Positions 20,190 through 29,338 of a stretch of 64,000 nt of DNA are shown here, in pieces. Below the pieces are notes generated by a model. It made no database searches. It saw only the letters and a list, made by a program, of their open reading frames with translations, and had not been told where the DNA came from. Source of the DNA: Amycolatopsis sp. 195334CR (GTDB taxonomy: Bacteria; Actinomycetota; Actinomycetes; Mycobacteriales; Pseudonocardiaceae); NCBI RefSeq assembly GCF_017309385.1, contig NZ_JAFJMJ010000001.1:1364001-1428000 (forward strand). Reading direction: 5' to 3'. Every line of letters begins with the position of its first letter. Positions within the stretch are counted from its first letter, which is position 1. A program made the position numbers and the translations under genes.

Positions 20190-20196
20190 GCCGCCG

Positions 20197-20251
20197 TGCA
20201 GTGAATGTGGCTTTCACAGCGCCTGGCGCTGTGAAAGCCACATTCACTGCA
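20197..20251. repeat. Long palindrome between convergent genes (GAATGTGGCTTTC family, copy 2)
   Basis: Perfect 27-base arms (20197-20223, 20225-20251) around a single central T. It starts 8 bases after the guaB1 stop and ends 9 bases before the end of the phoH gene. Outer 17 bases are GTGAATGTGGCTTTCAC as in copy 1, while the inner part (AGCGCC) is different but still perfectly paired. Confidence 0.85.
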
Positions 20252-20259
20252 TCCGGGCG

Positions 20260-21648
20260 TCAGTGATCCTCGAGCATTTCGGTCACCAGGGCGGCGATCG
20301 GGGAACGCTCCGAGCGCGTCAGCGTGACGTGCGCGAACAGCGGGTGGCCCTTGAGCTTCTCGATCACCGCCGAGACCCCGTCATGCCGCCCGACGCGCAG
20401 GTTGTCGCGCTGCGCCACGTCGTGCGTGAGCACCACCCGCGACGCCGTGCCGAGCCGCGAGAGCACGGTCAGCAGCACGTTCCGCTCCAGCGACTGCGCC
20501 TCGTCGACGATCACGAAGGCGTCGTGCAGCGACCGGCCGCGGATGTGCGTCAGCGGCAGCACCTCGAGCATGCCCCGGTCGAACACCTCGTCCAGCACGT
20601 CCTGGCTGACCAGCGCGCCGAGCGTGTCGAACACCGCCTGCGCCCACGGCTGCATCTTCTCGGACTCCGAGCCGGGCAGGTAGCCCAGCTCCTGCCCGCC
20701 GACCGCGTAGACCGGCCGGAACACCACGACCTTGCGGTGCGCGCGGCGTTCCATCACCGACTCCAGCCCGGCGCACAACGCCAGCGCCGACTTGCCGGTA
20801 CCGGCCCGGCCGCCGAGCGAGACGATGCCGATCTCGGGGTCGAGCAGCAGGTCGAGGGCGATCCGCTGCTCGGCGGACCGGCCGTGCAGGCCGAACGCCT
20901 CCTTGTCCCCGCGCACCAGCCGGATCCGCTTGTCCGGGGTGATCCGCCCCAGCGCGCTGGAGCTGCCCGCGAGCAGCCGCAACCCGGTGTGGCAGGGCAG
21001 TTCGCCCAGCTCGTCGAGGCCGAACTCGGCCGGGGTGACCGGCCCGTCGTGGAAGAGCGCGTCCAGCACCGGCTGCTGCACGTCGACGTCGGCCATGCCG
21101 GTCCAGCCCGACGGCGTGACCTCCTGCGCCCGGTACTCGTCGGCCACCAGCCCCACCGCACCCGCCTTGACCCGCAGCGGGATGTCCTTGGTCACCAGCG
21201 TCACCGCTTCGAGCTCGACCGCGAGGTTCAGCGCGCAGGCCAGGATGCGGTGGTCGTTGGAGTCGGTGCGGAAACCCGGTGGCAACACGGACTGGTCCGA
21301 GTGGTTCAGCTCGACGTGCAGCGTGCCGCCGCTCTCGCCGATCGGAACCGGGGCGTCCAACCGGCCGTGGGTGCGCCGGAGGTCGTCCAGCAGGCGGAGG
21401 GACTCCCGCGCGAACCAGCCCAGTTCGGGGTGGTGGCGCTTGGCCTCCAGTTCGCTGATGACCACCAGCGGCAGGACCACGGCGTGCTCGGCGAACCTGG
21501 TCACGGCCCAGGGGTCGGACAGCAGGACCGAGGTGTCGAGCACATAGGTGTGCCGCGGGGATTCTGGGGATTCGAGAACTTTCTCAGTGCCGTCGGCACT
21601 GGTCGAAGAGCGGCCGGAGGCCTTTCGGGGCAAACGCTGCGCAGTCAC
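20260..21648 (-). CDS. phoH2: PIN-domain/PhoH fusion ATPase (PhoH2 type)
   Basis: 462 residues. The N-terminal PIN-domain RNase part (about 30-165; [14 protein letters not shown] with the first acidic residue, [11 protein letters not shown]) is fused to a PhoH ATPase/helicase part with Walker A GRAGTGKS (280-287) and Walker [11 protein letters not shown]. Mycobacterial PhoH2 unwinds and cuts RNA. GTG 21648 has GAGGGAG 8 bases before it; GTG 21687 would add 13 residues without a site. Position between the fumC side and uppS is conserved in mycobacteria. Confidence 0.87.
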   Translation of the reverse strand: MTAQRLPRKASGRSSTSADGTEKVLESPESPRHTYVLDTSVLLSDPWAVTRFAEHAVVLPLVVISELEAKRHHPELGWFARESLRLLDDLRRTHGRLDAPVPIGESGGTLHVELNHSDQSVLPPGFRTDSNDHRILACALNLAVELEAVTLVTKDIPLRVKAGAVGLVADEYRAQEVTPSGWTGMADVDVQQPVLDALFHDGPVTPAEFGLDELGELPCHTGLRLLAGSSSALGRITPDKRIRLVRGDKEAFGLHGRSAEQRIALDLLLDPEIGIVSLGGRAGTGKSALALCAGLESVMERRAHRKVVVFRPVYAVGGQELGYLPGSESEKMQPWAQAVFDTLGALVSQDVLDEVFDRGMLEVLPLTHIRGRSLHDAFVIVDEAQSLERNVLLTVLSRLGTASRVVLTHDVAQRDNLRVGRHDGVSAVIEKLKGHPLFAHVTLTRSERSPIAALVTEMLEDH

Positions 21649-22284
21649 GACGGCATCTCCCTCGTGGGCGTGGCACCACGCCCGCACTCGCTGGGCCGGG
21701 CACTGCCCCGGTTGGTCCGCTCCGGCTTCGGCGCTGTGCGCGCCTCAGCCTTCGCGGCCACGAGGGCCGGGTGCCGGCCCACTCGTGCGTATCACGAGCG
21801 GTTGAACCGCTCCTTCTACGACCGCCACGACCAGGGCCTCCCGTGATGGCCCGCAGGGGTCGCGGTCCATCACTTCGCAAGCTACCTGCGGATCGCGAAC
21901 ACTGCAGGCAGCCACACAGGTGATTCGTCAAACCGTCATCTCACCGTCAGTCGCAGGTTACGAACAGGGAGTGAAACCGGCTCACCTGTCACGCTGCGTG
22001 AGCGATCACCCGGGCCAGCTACCCCCGCGCGATGCCCGTTCACCGAGCCGAATGACGATTCGAACGCGGACCATTGTCCACAGTGGCTTTAACACGGGAC
22101 ATTGTGGACTGCCGGATGGAAATGCGAATGGCACCCGGAACGGGTGAGGAGCCCAGGAAAACCCTCACACAATGGTGGCACCAAACAGACACCGGGCGGT
22201 AATCGGTAGTAATTTTCACGTCGAGGGAAAGCAGGGATCCCCTCGACTCCCCCGGAGTCCCATTTCTACATAGGAGTGTGCGCA
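21649..22284. other. 636-base non-coding divergent region
   Basis: Separates phoH from the small exported protein gene and is less GC-rich than the surroundings, especially at 21880-22270. I see one hairpin with 7-base arms (GTGATGG 21843-21849, CCATCAC 21867-21873). Repeated ATTGTCCACA/ATTGTGGAC-like words occur near 22071-22110. No riboswitch consensus that I know matches. It may hold a long 5' leader for the downstream gene. Confidence 0.5.
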
Positions 22285-22533
22285 GTGCTGAAGAAGGCTG
22301 GTTTCGTGGCCGCTACCGCCGTGGGCCTGATGATGGTCGGCGGCACCGCGTTCGCACAGTCGCCGGACACCGACTCCAACGCCACCGACAAGGTGACGTT
22401 CTCGGACGCCTACTACACCTTCATCGAGGGTGGCGGCGCACTGGGCTACGGTGCGGCCTCGCTGGTCGCTGGTGCGTACGCCGGTATCGCCAACACCCCG
22501 GCGCTGGTCCTCTACTCGCTGGACGAAGACTGA
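22285..22533 (+). CDS. Small exported protein, function unknown
   Basis: 82 residues. Signal peptide about 1-25 (MLKKAGFVAATAVGLMMVGG, ending TAFAQ), then an acidic, Ser/Thr/Asp-rich stretch (SPDTDSNATDKVTF) and a hydrophobic alanine/glycine-rich C-terminal half (GALGYGAASLVAGAYAGIA). No cysteine and no chaplin motif. GTG 22285 has AGGAG (22272-22276) at 8 bases. It could be a surface-active or membrane-inserting peptide, but I do not recognise the family. A strong hairpin follows at 22551. Confidence 0.7.
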   Translation: MLKKAGFVAATAVGLMMVGGTAFAQSPDTDSNATDKVTFSDAYYTFIEGGGALGYGAASLVAGAYAGIANTPALVLYSLDED

Positions 22534-22550
22534 TCCGCGAGTAACCATGC

Positions 22551-22580
22551 GAAGGGCCCGGAGTTCGCTCCGGGCCCTTC
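22551..22580. terminator. GC-rich hairpin with TTCG loop between convergent genes
   Basis: 13-base perfect arms (22551-22563, 22568-22580) closed by TTCG. It lies between the small exported protein gene and uppS, which converge. No T-run on either strand, as is common for actinobacterial terminators. Confidence 0.7.
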
Positions 22581-22610
22581 GTCATGTTCGACTGAAATGG
22601 CGTGAATGAC

Positions 22611-23387
22611 TCAGGCGCCGAACCGCCGGTGCCGCACCGCGAAGTCACGCAGCGCACGCAGGAAGTCGACCCGGCGGAAGGCGGGCCAGTACGCCTCGGT
22701 GAACCAGAACTCCGAATGGGCGGACTGCCAGAGCAGGAAACCGGACAGCCGCTGCTCGCCCGAGGTCCGGATGATGAGATCGGGATCGGGCTGCCCCGAG
22801 GTGTACATGTGCTCGGAGATGTGGTCGACGTCGAGGATCTTGGCCAGCTCGCGGATGCTGGTGCCCTCGTCGGCGTGGTGGAGCAGGAGCTTGCGCACGG
22901 CGTCGGCGATCTCCTGGCGGCCGCCGTAGCCGACGGCGATGTTGACCTCCATGCCGGTGCGCTTGTCGGTCCGCTCGGCGGCGGCGGTCAGCCGCTTGGC
23001 GGTGTGCTCGGGCAGCAGGTCGAGCGCACCGACCATGCGCAGGCGCCACGGCGTTTCCGGGCCGGACAGCTCGTCGACCACGTCGGGGATGATCTCGAGC
23101 AGGGCCTCGACCTCCTCGGAGGTCCGGCTGAGGTTGTCGGTGGAGAGCAGCCAGAGCGTGACCACCTCGACGTCGGCCTCGCGGCACCAGCTGAGGAAGT
23201 CGGCGATCTTCTTGGCGCCGACCCGGTGGCCGTCGCTGACGTCGGTGAAGCCGGCCTCGCGCGCCCATCTGCGGTTGCCGTCGAGCATGATCGCGATGTG
23301 CCGGGGGTGCTTGCCCGCGGCCTGCTGGATGAGGCGCCGCGAGTACGCGCTGTACACGATGTCGGCGACGAATGATCGAACGCTCAC
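22611..23387 (-). CDS. Short-chain Z-isoprenyl diphosphate synthase (UppS family)
   Basis: 258 residues of the cis-prenyltransferase family, adding isopentenyl units to an allylic diphosphate. The catalytic Asp is D36 in MLDGNRRWA; the C-terminal substrate loop is RTSGEQRLSGFLLWQSA with the conserved Arg/Ser/Glu. Adjacency to hlyIII and overall type match M. tuberculosis Rv1086, which makes Z,E-farnesyl diphosphate for decaprenyl phosphate synthesis, so this is probably the short-chain rather than the long-chain enzyme. GTG 23387 fits family length; longer starts add unrelated residues. Confidence 0.88.
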   Translation of the reverse strand: MSVRSFVADIVYSAYSRRLIQQAAGKHPRHIAIMLDGNRRWAREAGFTDVSDGHRVGAKKIADFLSWCREADVEVVTLWLLSTDNLSRTSEEVEALLEIIPDVVDELSGPETPWRLRMVGALDLLPEHTAKRLTAAAERTDKRTGMEVNIAVGYGGRQEIADAVRKLLLHHADEGTSIRELAKILDVDHISEHMYTSGQPDPDLIIRTSGEQRLSGFLLWQSAHSEFWFTEAYWPAFRRVDFLRALRDFAVRHRRFGA

Positions 23388-23477
23388 GTCGGCACAGCGT
23401 ACGCAACCGGCGCGTGGGGCGGTGGGGCGCGCCACGCTCGAGTGGAATTCCACCTACGCTCCCGTAACCTGGCACGG

Positions 23478-24155
23478 GTGAGCACTGCTACCGATCTCGA
23501 GCCCCGGCCGGGCCCGGAAAGCCGCCCTCGCCTGCGGGGACACATCCACTTCTGGTCGTTCTTCGTCTCGGTGGCCGCCGCGGCCACGCTGATCAGCCTC
23601 GCCGCGTCGACGGTGTCCGGGGTGGCCGCGCTGGCCACGTCGGTGTACGGCCTGACCGTGCTCGGGCTGTTCGGCGTGAGCGCGCTGTACCACCGCCGCA
23701 TCTGGAGCCGGAAGGCGTACCAGTGGATGAAGCGGGCGGATCACTCGATGATCTTCCTGTTCATCGCGGGGACCTATACGCCGTTCACGCTGCTGGCCAT
23801 GTCCAAGCCGACGGGTTACGTCGTGCTGGCCATCGTCTGGGGCGGGGCGATCGCCGGGGTGGCGCTGAAGCTCCTGTGGCCGACGGCCCCGCGGTGGCTG
23901 GGCGTGCCGATCTACATCGCGCTGGGCTGGGTGGCGGTGTTCGTGCTGCCCGAACTCCTGGCCAGCGCGGGGGTCGCGGCTTTGGTACTGCTGCTGGTCG
24001 GAGGCGCCTTCTACACGGCAGGGGCGGTGTTCTACGCGGTCAAGTGGCCGAACCACTGGCCCCACGTGTTCGGGTACCACGAGTACTTCCACGCGTGCAC
24101 GGTGCTGGCCGCCGCTTCGCACTACATTGCCATTTGGCTGGCGATGTACGCCTGA
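23478..24155 (+). CDS. Hemolysin III-family membrane protein
   Basis: 225-residue PAQR/HlyIII protein with seven predicted membrane helices. Conserved elements are SALYHRR near 73, the metal-region RADHSMIFLFIAGTYTP near 92, and the C-terminal HEYFHACTVLAAASHY near 200. Function in bacteria is unsettled (the YqfA/TrhA group is linked to membrane homeostasis). GTG 23478; divergent from uppS with 90 bases between, the same arrangement as Rv1085c/Rv1086. Confidence 0.87.
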   Translation: MSTATDLEPRPGPESRPRLRGHIHFWSFFVSVAAAATLISLAASTVSGVAALATSVYGLTVLGLFGVSALYHRRIWSRKAYQWMKRADHSMIFLFIAGTYTPFTLLAMSKPTGYVVLAIVWGGAIAGVALKLLWPTAPRWLGVPIYIALGWVAVFVLPELLASAGVAALVLLLVGGAFYTAGAVFYAVKWPNHWPHVFGYHEYFHACTVLAAASHYIAIWLAMYA

Positions 24156-24163
24156 CTGCGACG

Positions 24164-24199
24164 CGAGGTGAGCCGCGGGTGTGGAAGCGGCTCACCTCG
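24164..24199. terminator. Hairpin between convergent hlyIII and esterase-like gene
   Basis: Perfect 13-base arms CGAGGTGAGCCGC (24164-24176) and its complement (24187-24199), 10-base loop. It begins 9 bases after the hlyIII stop and ends 10 bases before the end of the opposite gene. Confidence 0.7.
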
Positions 24200-24208
24200 G
24201 CAGCGCGG

Positions 24209-25333
24209 TCAGGGGATGTGCAGGATGGTTTCGGCGTCGGAGAGGGTGTCGGGGTCCAAAGGGAAGTAGCCCTGCATCGGGGTCGGGTCGGTGCGGGTGG
24301 TGGCGGAGGGGACCGAAGCCGCCGGGAGGAGGGTCCAGGAAGAAGTGGGTAGGGCGGCCTCGTAGGTGCCCGCGGGCGGGGCGGCCAGGGAGATGGCCGC
24401 GCTGGCACCCAAAGATCCCGCGATGAAGGTGTACGTCTCGTCCGAAATCGAACTGACGATGGCGCCGGCGGAAGACCACGAGAGCTTCATGTCCCACATG
24501 TCCAGAACACTCTCCACCCGCTGCAGGTGACGGTTGTGCGAGAAGACGAGTGTCCCGCCGCGGGAACGCTCAAAAGTCCTGATGTTCAGCAGGTTTTCCG
24601 CCATCAGGGCATCTCGCGTGCCACCCAGCGCCGAGACTCGGGTGTCCATGGGGTCCACTGGCTGGGCGCATTGCGCGTGGTACCTCAGCAGCGCGATGCC
24701 CGCGGTCAGGAACACGTAAGCACGGCGCCACGCCGCCAGCGAACCGGCGGCGATCAGCGAAGAGGCACTCGCGTGGAGCCGGACCATCATGTCGTCGGCG
24801 AGTACGCGTAACTGGACAGCATCGGGCGTCAGCCCGGGCGAGTCGGCGTAGTTCATCACCGACTCGGTTCGGCTCCAGCGGTCATCGTCTCCAGCCACCG
24901 AAGCGATGTCCCAGGACAGGCCGAGGTAGTCGCGGGCGTGTTCCAGGTACGTGCGCGGGCTCGGCGCGCTCATGGTCTCCATCGGCGTGTCGTAGCCGTG
25001 GAAGGTCAGGCGGTCGGCGGGTGAGCGCTCAGAGTTGTAAGAACGCATCCAGCCGACAAGCTCCCGGTTGTACTTCAACTCGCCGAAGCCGTGGGTGAAG
25101 CCGGCCCGCATCACCTCGTCGAAGTCGCCGGTTCCCGAGAAGACGTAGTCGTTCACCGCCAAAGCCGCCACGCGGTCGGTCTCCAGCACGATCGAGCGGA
25201 AGCCCCGCGCCGACACCAACTGGGCGAACAGCTCGTTGCGGACCCCGGCGAAGGCCGGTTCCTGGTGGGTGGGCTCACCGTAGGCCACGATGTCCACGGA
25301 ATCACTGACGAAGTCTCGAATGTCCTGGCTCAT
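24209..25333 (-). CDS. Erythromycin esterase-family protein
   Basis: 374 residues. Conserved family positions are GEPTHQEPAF near 19-28 (catalytic His region), FRSIVLETDR near 46-55, and the C-terminal VFSHNRHLQRV near 270, where most members carry the second His. Real erythromycin esterases cleave macrolide lactones; most actinobacterial relatives have unknown substrates. It contains a rare TTA leucine codon at 24809-24811 (codon 175). Start ATG 25333; ATG 25363 is an alternative. It is divergent from the TioE-type regulator, its likely controller. Confidence 0.8.
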   Translation of the reverse strand: MSQDIRDFVSDSVDIVAYGEPTHQEPAFAGVRNELFAQLVSARGFRSIVLETDRVAALAVNDYVFSGTGDFDEVMRAGFTHGFGELKYNRELVGWMRSYNSERSPADRLTFHGYDTPMETMSAPSPRTYLEHARDYLGLSWDIASVAGDDDRWSRTESVMNYADSPGLTPDAVQLRVLADDMMVRLHASASSLIAAGSLAAWRRAYVFLTAGIALLRYHAQCAQPVDPMDTRVSALGGTRDALMAENLLNIRTFERSRGGTLVFSHNRHLQRVESVLDMWDMKLSWSSAGAIVSSISDETYTFIAGSLGASAAISLAAPPAGTYEAALPTSSWTLLPAASVPSATTRTDPTPMQGYFPLDPDTLSDAETILHIP

Positions 25334-25416
25334 GTGGGTCAAGCGTATCGCTGAAAGCTCCATTGAAACTCTCAGCACAACGCCCCAGAAGAGACACGGT
25401 AAAGTCTCAAACAGCC

Positions 25417-26124
25417 ATGAAGAGACCCACCGACCTCGCCCGCGAGCACGGGATCTCCACCCAGGCCGTCCGCAACTACGAGCAGGACGGCTTCCTCCCG
25501 CCTGCCGAGCGCACCCCCAGCGGCTACCGCATCTACACCGAGCTCCACGCCGCCGCCCTCCGCGCGTTCCTCGCCCTCATCCCCGCCTACGGTCACGCGC
25601 TCGGCGGCCAGATCATGCGGGCCGCCCACCGGAACGCCCTCGACGAACTCCTGACCACCATCGACCGCGGGCACGCCCAGCTCCTCCGCGACCGCGAAAC
25701 CCTCGACTCCGTGCGCGAAGCGGTCGACCACCTGACCGCTCAAGCCCCACCGGGAAAGCCCACGACCGCGCGGAACATCGGCGAGCTCGCGCACCAGCTC
25801 AGCGTCACCCGAGCGACCCTGCGCAACTGGGAAGCCGTCGGAATCCTTGCCCCGCAACGGGAAAAAGGCACCGGTTACCGCGTCTACCAGGCGGGCGACA
25901 TCCGCGACGCCGAACTCGCCCACCTGCTCCGGCGCGGCGGTTACCCGCTCGAGCACATCGCGACCGTGGTCCAGCAGATCCGCACGGCCGGCGGCACCGA
26001 CTCACTCGCCCGCGCCCTCGACGACTGGCAGCGGAAGCTGAACGCACAGGGCCTCGCCATGCTCAAAGCGGCCACTTTGCTCAGTGCTTACCTGGAACTG
26101 GCAGCCGCCGGTCGAGGAACTTGA
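25417..26124 (+). CDS. TioE-type regulator with two MerR-like HTH domains
   Basis: 235 residues. It carries two MerR-type DNA-binding halves: residues about 3-70 (TDLAREHGISTQAVRNYEQDGFLPPAERTP) and about 117-185 (GELAHQLSVTRATLRNWEAVGILAPQR). The duplicated layout is that of the TioE family named from thiocoraline-type clusters. ATG 25417 is chosen because the longer form adds a segment without family features. Divergent from the esterase-like gene. Its last 44 bases overlap the convergent Pr6Pr gene. Confidence 0.82.
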   Translation: MKRPTDLAREHGISTQAVRNYEQDGFLPPAERTPSGYRIYTELHAAALRAFLALIPAYGHALGGQIMRAAHRNALDELLTTIDRGHAQLLRDRETLDSVREAVDHLTAQAPPGKPTTARNIGELAHQLSVTRATLRNWEAVGILAPQREKGTGYRVYQAGDIRDAELAHLLRRGGYPLEHIATVVQQIRTAGGTDSLARALDDWQRKLNAQGLAMLKAATLLSAYLELAAAGRGT

Positions 26125-26728
26125 ACAACACCGCGAAAACCAGTGCCAGCGCGACCACCAGGGACGCGTTCCGCACGGCGACGCCGAAACCCAGTTCCGC
26201 CGCGTCCAGGAACGGGTACGGGTACCACCGGGTGAACGCGCCCTGCGTGAAGATGTAGACCAGCCAAGCCACCGGCCAGGCGAACGCGCCCGCGACCGTG
26301 CCCCAGGTCATCCGCGGCCGGGGCCCGAAGAACAGCCACGCCACCACGCAGGCCCACGGCGAGACGTAGTGGAAACCGATCGTGGCGACCAGCGCGGCGC
26401 CGGTCAGGTGCACCTGCGGCGCCAGCACGATGGCGAACACCAAGCCGGTGATCAGGATGCCGAGCAGGGCGTCCAGCCGGACGATCCGCCACAGCCTGCC
26501 GTCCACCTCCGGTTTCCACGCCAGCACCAGCGCGGTGACCAGCACGAACAGGTTGCTCTCGATGGTGAAGTAGCTGAACAACCGCCACAGCCGGAGTCCG
26601 ATGCCGCCGCCGGTCTCCCCCGAGTTCGCGTCGGCGCCGCCGCTGAACAGCAGGACCAGCTGGATCACCAGTGAACCGATGATGACCAGCGCCAGCGCGC
26701 CGTGCCACCACCGGGACGCCCTGGTCAC
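26081..26728 (-). CDS. Pr6Pr-family integral membrane protein
   Basis: 215 residues with six predicted membrane helices (first about 8-29; FTIESNLFVLVTALVLAW near 53; last near 185-205). The FSYFTIESN and FHYVSPWACV segments are marks of the Pr6Pr/FAR-17a group. Function unknown. GTG 26728 overlaps the stop of the upstream acyl-CoA dehydrogenase (GTGA), so the two are translationally coupled. The convergent regulator gene overlaps its 3' end by 44 bases. Confidence 0.82.
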   Translation of the reverse strand: MTRASRWWHGALALVIIGSLVIQLVLLFSGGADANSGETGGGIGLRLWRLFSYFTIESNLFVLVTALVLAWKPEVDGRLWRIVRLDALLGILITGLVFAIVLAPQVHLTGAALVATIGFHYVSPWACVVAWLFFGPRPRMTWGTVAGAFAWPVAWLVYIFTQGAFTRWYPYPFLDAAELGFGVAVRNASLVVALALVFAVLFKFLDRRLPVPGKH

Positions 26729-28605
26729 GACTCCAGCAGCGGAGCACGCAGGAACTGGGACGGCACCGCGAAACCGTCGACCAGTACGCGCGCATGCGGG
26801 CGCAGCTCCGCGCACAACGAGTTCACCGCCGAGACCACGGCCTTCGACCGCGACGACGTCAGCCGGCCGTGTTCCAGGAACCAGGCCCGGTCGGCTTCGA
26901 TGTTGGACAGCGCGTACAGGTCGCACACCCGCTCGAGCAACGCCGCTGCGGCGGGATCGGCGCAGCGCGCGATCGCGGCAGTGAAAGCCTCCAACACCAG
27001 GCGGTCGACGTGCACCCGACCGGCCCGCAGCACGTGGTCCTGCGCGTCGTTGAACGCCTCGAACGGATCGCCGGCCTCCGCCGCCTTCCGCAGCCGTCGC
27101 GCGACGCCGTCCAGGACGTGTTCTTCCCGGTCCTCGAACAGTTTCAGGTGCCATTCGCGGTTGAACAGCACGTCGTCGTCGCTCGCGCTGGCCAGGCGTT
27201 CGACCACCTTGCGCGCCGACGTGCGCTCGATGACCGTCTCCACGATCTGCTCGGCCACGAACCGCACCGTGCCGAACGTGCTCAGATCCGCGAACTGGTC
27301 CTTGTAACTGGTCAGCAAGCCCTTCGCCACCAGCTGGAGCAACACCGTGTTGTCACCCTCGAACGTGGTGAACACGTCGGTGTCCGCCTTCATCGCGGGC
27401 AGCAGGTTCTCCGCGAGATATCCCGCGCCCCCGCAGGCTTCCCGCGCCAGCTGGATGGTCTGCGTGGCGTGCCAGGTGGTCACCGCCTTGAGGCCGGCCG
27501 CCCGCGACTCCAGTTCGCGCTGCTCCTGCTCCGGCGGATCCATCCCGAGGTCGTGCAGCGTGCCGACCAGTTCCTCCTGCGCGAAGTGCAGTGCGTACGT
27601 CTTCGCGATCGCGGGCAGCAGTTTCCGTTGGTGCGCCCGGTAATCCAGCAGGACGACCTCGTCGCCACCCGGCTTGAAGAACTGGCGGCGCCGCTCGCCG
27701 TACCGCACGGCGACGGCGAGCGCGCGCTTCGTCGCGTTGCCCGCGCTGCCCGCCACGCTGATCCGGCCGCGGATCAACGTGCCCAGCATGGTGAAGAACC
27801 GCCGGTTGTCGCTGTCGATCGGGCTCGAATACGTGCCGTCCTCGGCCACGTCGGCGAAGCGGTTCAGCAGTGCCTCACGCGGCACGCGGACGCCGTCGAA
27901 CGACAACCGTCCATTGTCGACACCGTTCAACCCGGCCTTGAGGCCGCAGTCGGTAATGGTCACGCCGGGCGCGGGCTTGCCGTCGATCCGGATCGGCACC
28001 ACGAAGGCGTGCACACCACGGGATTCGCCGCCGGTGATCAGCTGCGCGAACACCACGGCCAGTTCACCGTCACGCGCCGCGTTGCCGATGTACTCCTTGA
28101 CCGCCGACTCGTCCGGGGTGTCGATGACGAACCCGCCGTCGGAGAAGGTCGCCGTGGTCCGCAGGTTCTGCACGTCGGACCCGTGCCCGTGCTCGGTCAT
28201 CGCGAAGCAGCCGAGCAGGTCGAGGCTGGTGATCCGGCGGAGGTACCGCTCGTGGTGCCGCTCGGTGCCGAGCAACTGCACGGCCCCGCCGAACAGGCCC
28301 CACTGCACGCCGGCCTTGACCATCAGCGAAAGGTCGCCGAAGCCGAGCATCTCGAACGAGGTCAACGACCCGCCGACGTCACCGCCACCGCCGTACGCCG
28401 GGTCGTAACCGAGGCCGGGGCGATCCGTGCGCGCCAGCGCTTGCATCTGCTCCAGCACCTGCGCCCGGTGCGCCTCGGTGTCCAGTTCGGTGGGGTCGCG
28501 GAACTTCTCGTCGGCGATCTGCGCGCGCACGCCGCGCTTGAGTTCGGCCCACCGGCCGTCCAGTACCGCGGTCAGGGCTTCGGCTTGGACTTCGAGGTCG
28601 GGCAC
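26725..28605 (-). CDS. Acyl-CoA dehydrogenase/oxidase family protein
   Basis: 626 residues, longer than the about 380 of classical acyl-CoA dehydrogenases and closer to acyl-CoA oxidase-like proteins. FAD/acyl-CoA core about 60-440: CFAMTEHGHGSDVQNLRTTA near 133-152, RISVAGSAGNATKRALAVAVRYGERR near 278, and EACGGAGYLAENLLPAMKADTDVFTTFEGDN near 390 carrying the catalytic region. The C-terminal helical extension (about 450-626) is oxidase-like. GTG 28605 is preceded by AGGAGG. Likely role: beta-oxidation of an unknown acyl-CoA. Coupled to the Pr6Pr gene. Confidence 0.88.
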   Translation of the reverse strand: MPDLEVQAEALTAVLDGRWAELKRGVRAQIADEKFRDPTELDTEAHRAQVLEQMQALARTDRPGLGYDPAYGGGGDVGGSLTSFEMLGFGDLSLMVKAGVQWGLFGGAVQLLGTERHHERYLRRITSLDLLGCFAMTEHGHGSDVQNLRTTATFSDGGFVIDTPDESAVKEYIGNAARDGELAVVFAQLITGGESRGVHAFVVPIRIDGKPAPGVTITDCGLKAGLNGVDNGRLSFDGVRVPREALLNRFADVAEDGTYSSPIDSDNRRFFTMLGTLIRGRISVAGSAGNATKRALAVAVRYGERRRQFFKPGGDEVVLLDYRAHQRKLLPAIAKTYALHFAQEELVGTLHDLGMDPPEQEQRELESRAAGLKAVTTWHATQTIQLAREACGGAGYLAENLLPAMKADTDVFTTFEGDNTVLLQLVAKGLLTSYKDQFADLSTFGTVRFVAEQIVETVIERTSARKVVERLASASDDDVLFNREWHLKLFEDREEHVLDGVARRLRKAAEAGDPFEAFNDAQDHVLRAGRVHVDRLVLEAFTAAIARCADPAAAALLERVCDLYALSNIEADRAWFLEHGRLTSSRSKAVVSAVNSLCAELRPHARVLVDGFAVPSQFLRAPLLES

Positions 28606-28689
28606 GGCTCCTCCTGGGGCTGCGGCAGGCTACCTACTCGTTGGTAACCCAGCCTGCCGCAGCGCCAAACCGAACGCGACCCGGATCAC

Positions 28690-29247
28690 TCAACCGAGGT
28701 CGGGTCCCTTCGACCGCAGGTCGTCCACCTTGGACATGGCGTCCCGGAGTTCCCCGAGCCAGGTGTCCGCGTGCTCGCCGACCAGCCGGACCGCCCACGC
28801 CAGAGCCTCCGACCGCGACCGCGCCACGCCGGAGTCCACCAGCGTGTCCAGCACCAGCCGCTCCGGCTGCCGCAGGCGCGTCATCACCGGCGCCGACACC
28901 GTGGTGAACAGCTCCTGCGTGCCGCCGAGCCGCGCGCCCCAGGACACCTTCCGCTGGTACCGGTGCTCGGCCTGGCGCGCGATCTCGATCCGCTCGTCAC
29001 GGGTCTCCTCGCGGAACCGGCTGATCCGGCCCGATTCGGCCGCGCTGCGGGCCGCGTCGTCATCGAACTCGCCCTCCAGCGCGGGCAGCTCGCCGACCAG
29101 CAGGATCTCCTCCCGGTCGACGGTGACCTGGGGTGCTTCGGTGAACCAGCCGTCGGGCAGCCGTCCGGCGAACCACGCCGCCGCGTCGTCGGCGGGCGGC
29201 GCCTCGGTCTGCTGCCAGCCACCGCGGCCGCGCCATCCTCGTCCCAT
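28690..29247 (-). CDS. Conserved hypothetical protein
   Basis: 185 residues, soluble, charged. It starts with a Gly/Arg/Trp-rich stretch (MGRGWRGRGGW), has an acidic centre (LEGEFDDDAARSAAESG), a basic helical segment (RFREETRDERIEIARQAEHRYQR), and a C-terminal region resembling a ribbon-helix-helix-like tail (LVLDTLVDSGVARSRSEALAWAVRLV). No catalytic motif. GGAGGG precedes the ATG. Possibly a DNA-binding or antitoxin-like protein from the last segment, but that is only a hint. Confidence 0.68.
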   Translation of the reverse strand: MGRGWRGRGGWQQTEAPPADDAAAWFAGRLPDGWFTEAPQVTVDREEILLVGELPALEGEFDDDAARSAAESGRISRFREETRDERIEIARQAEHRYQRKVSWGARLGGTQELFTTVSAPVMTRLRQPERLVLDTLVDSGVARSRSEALAWAVRLVGEHADTWLGELRDAMSKVDDLRSKGPDLG

Positions 29248-29338
29248 CTCGCCCTCCCTGATTACATGATTACGTCGTAACTCACGTTACGCCCGCAATG
29301 AGGTAAGGCGAGGTCCGTTCACTGACGGCGGACAGGGC

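Noticed and set aside
21649..22284. Riboswitch (for example c-di-AMP type) before the small exported protein gene
   Set aside because: Searched by eye for the known consensus helices and found no match; only a simple 7-base hairpin is visible.
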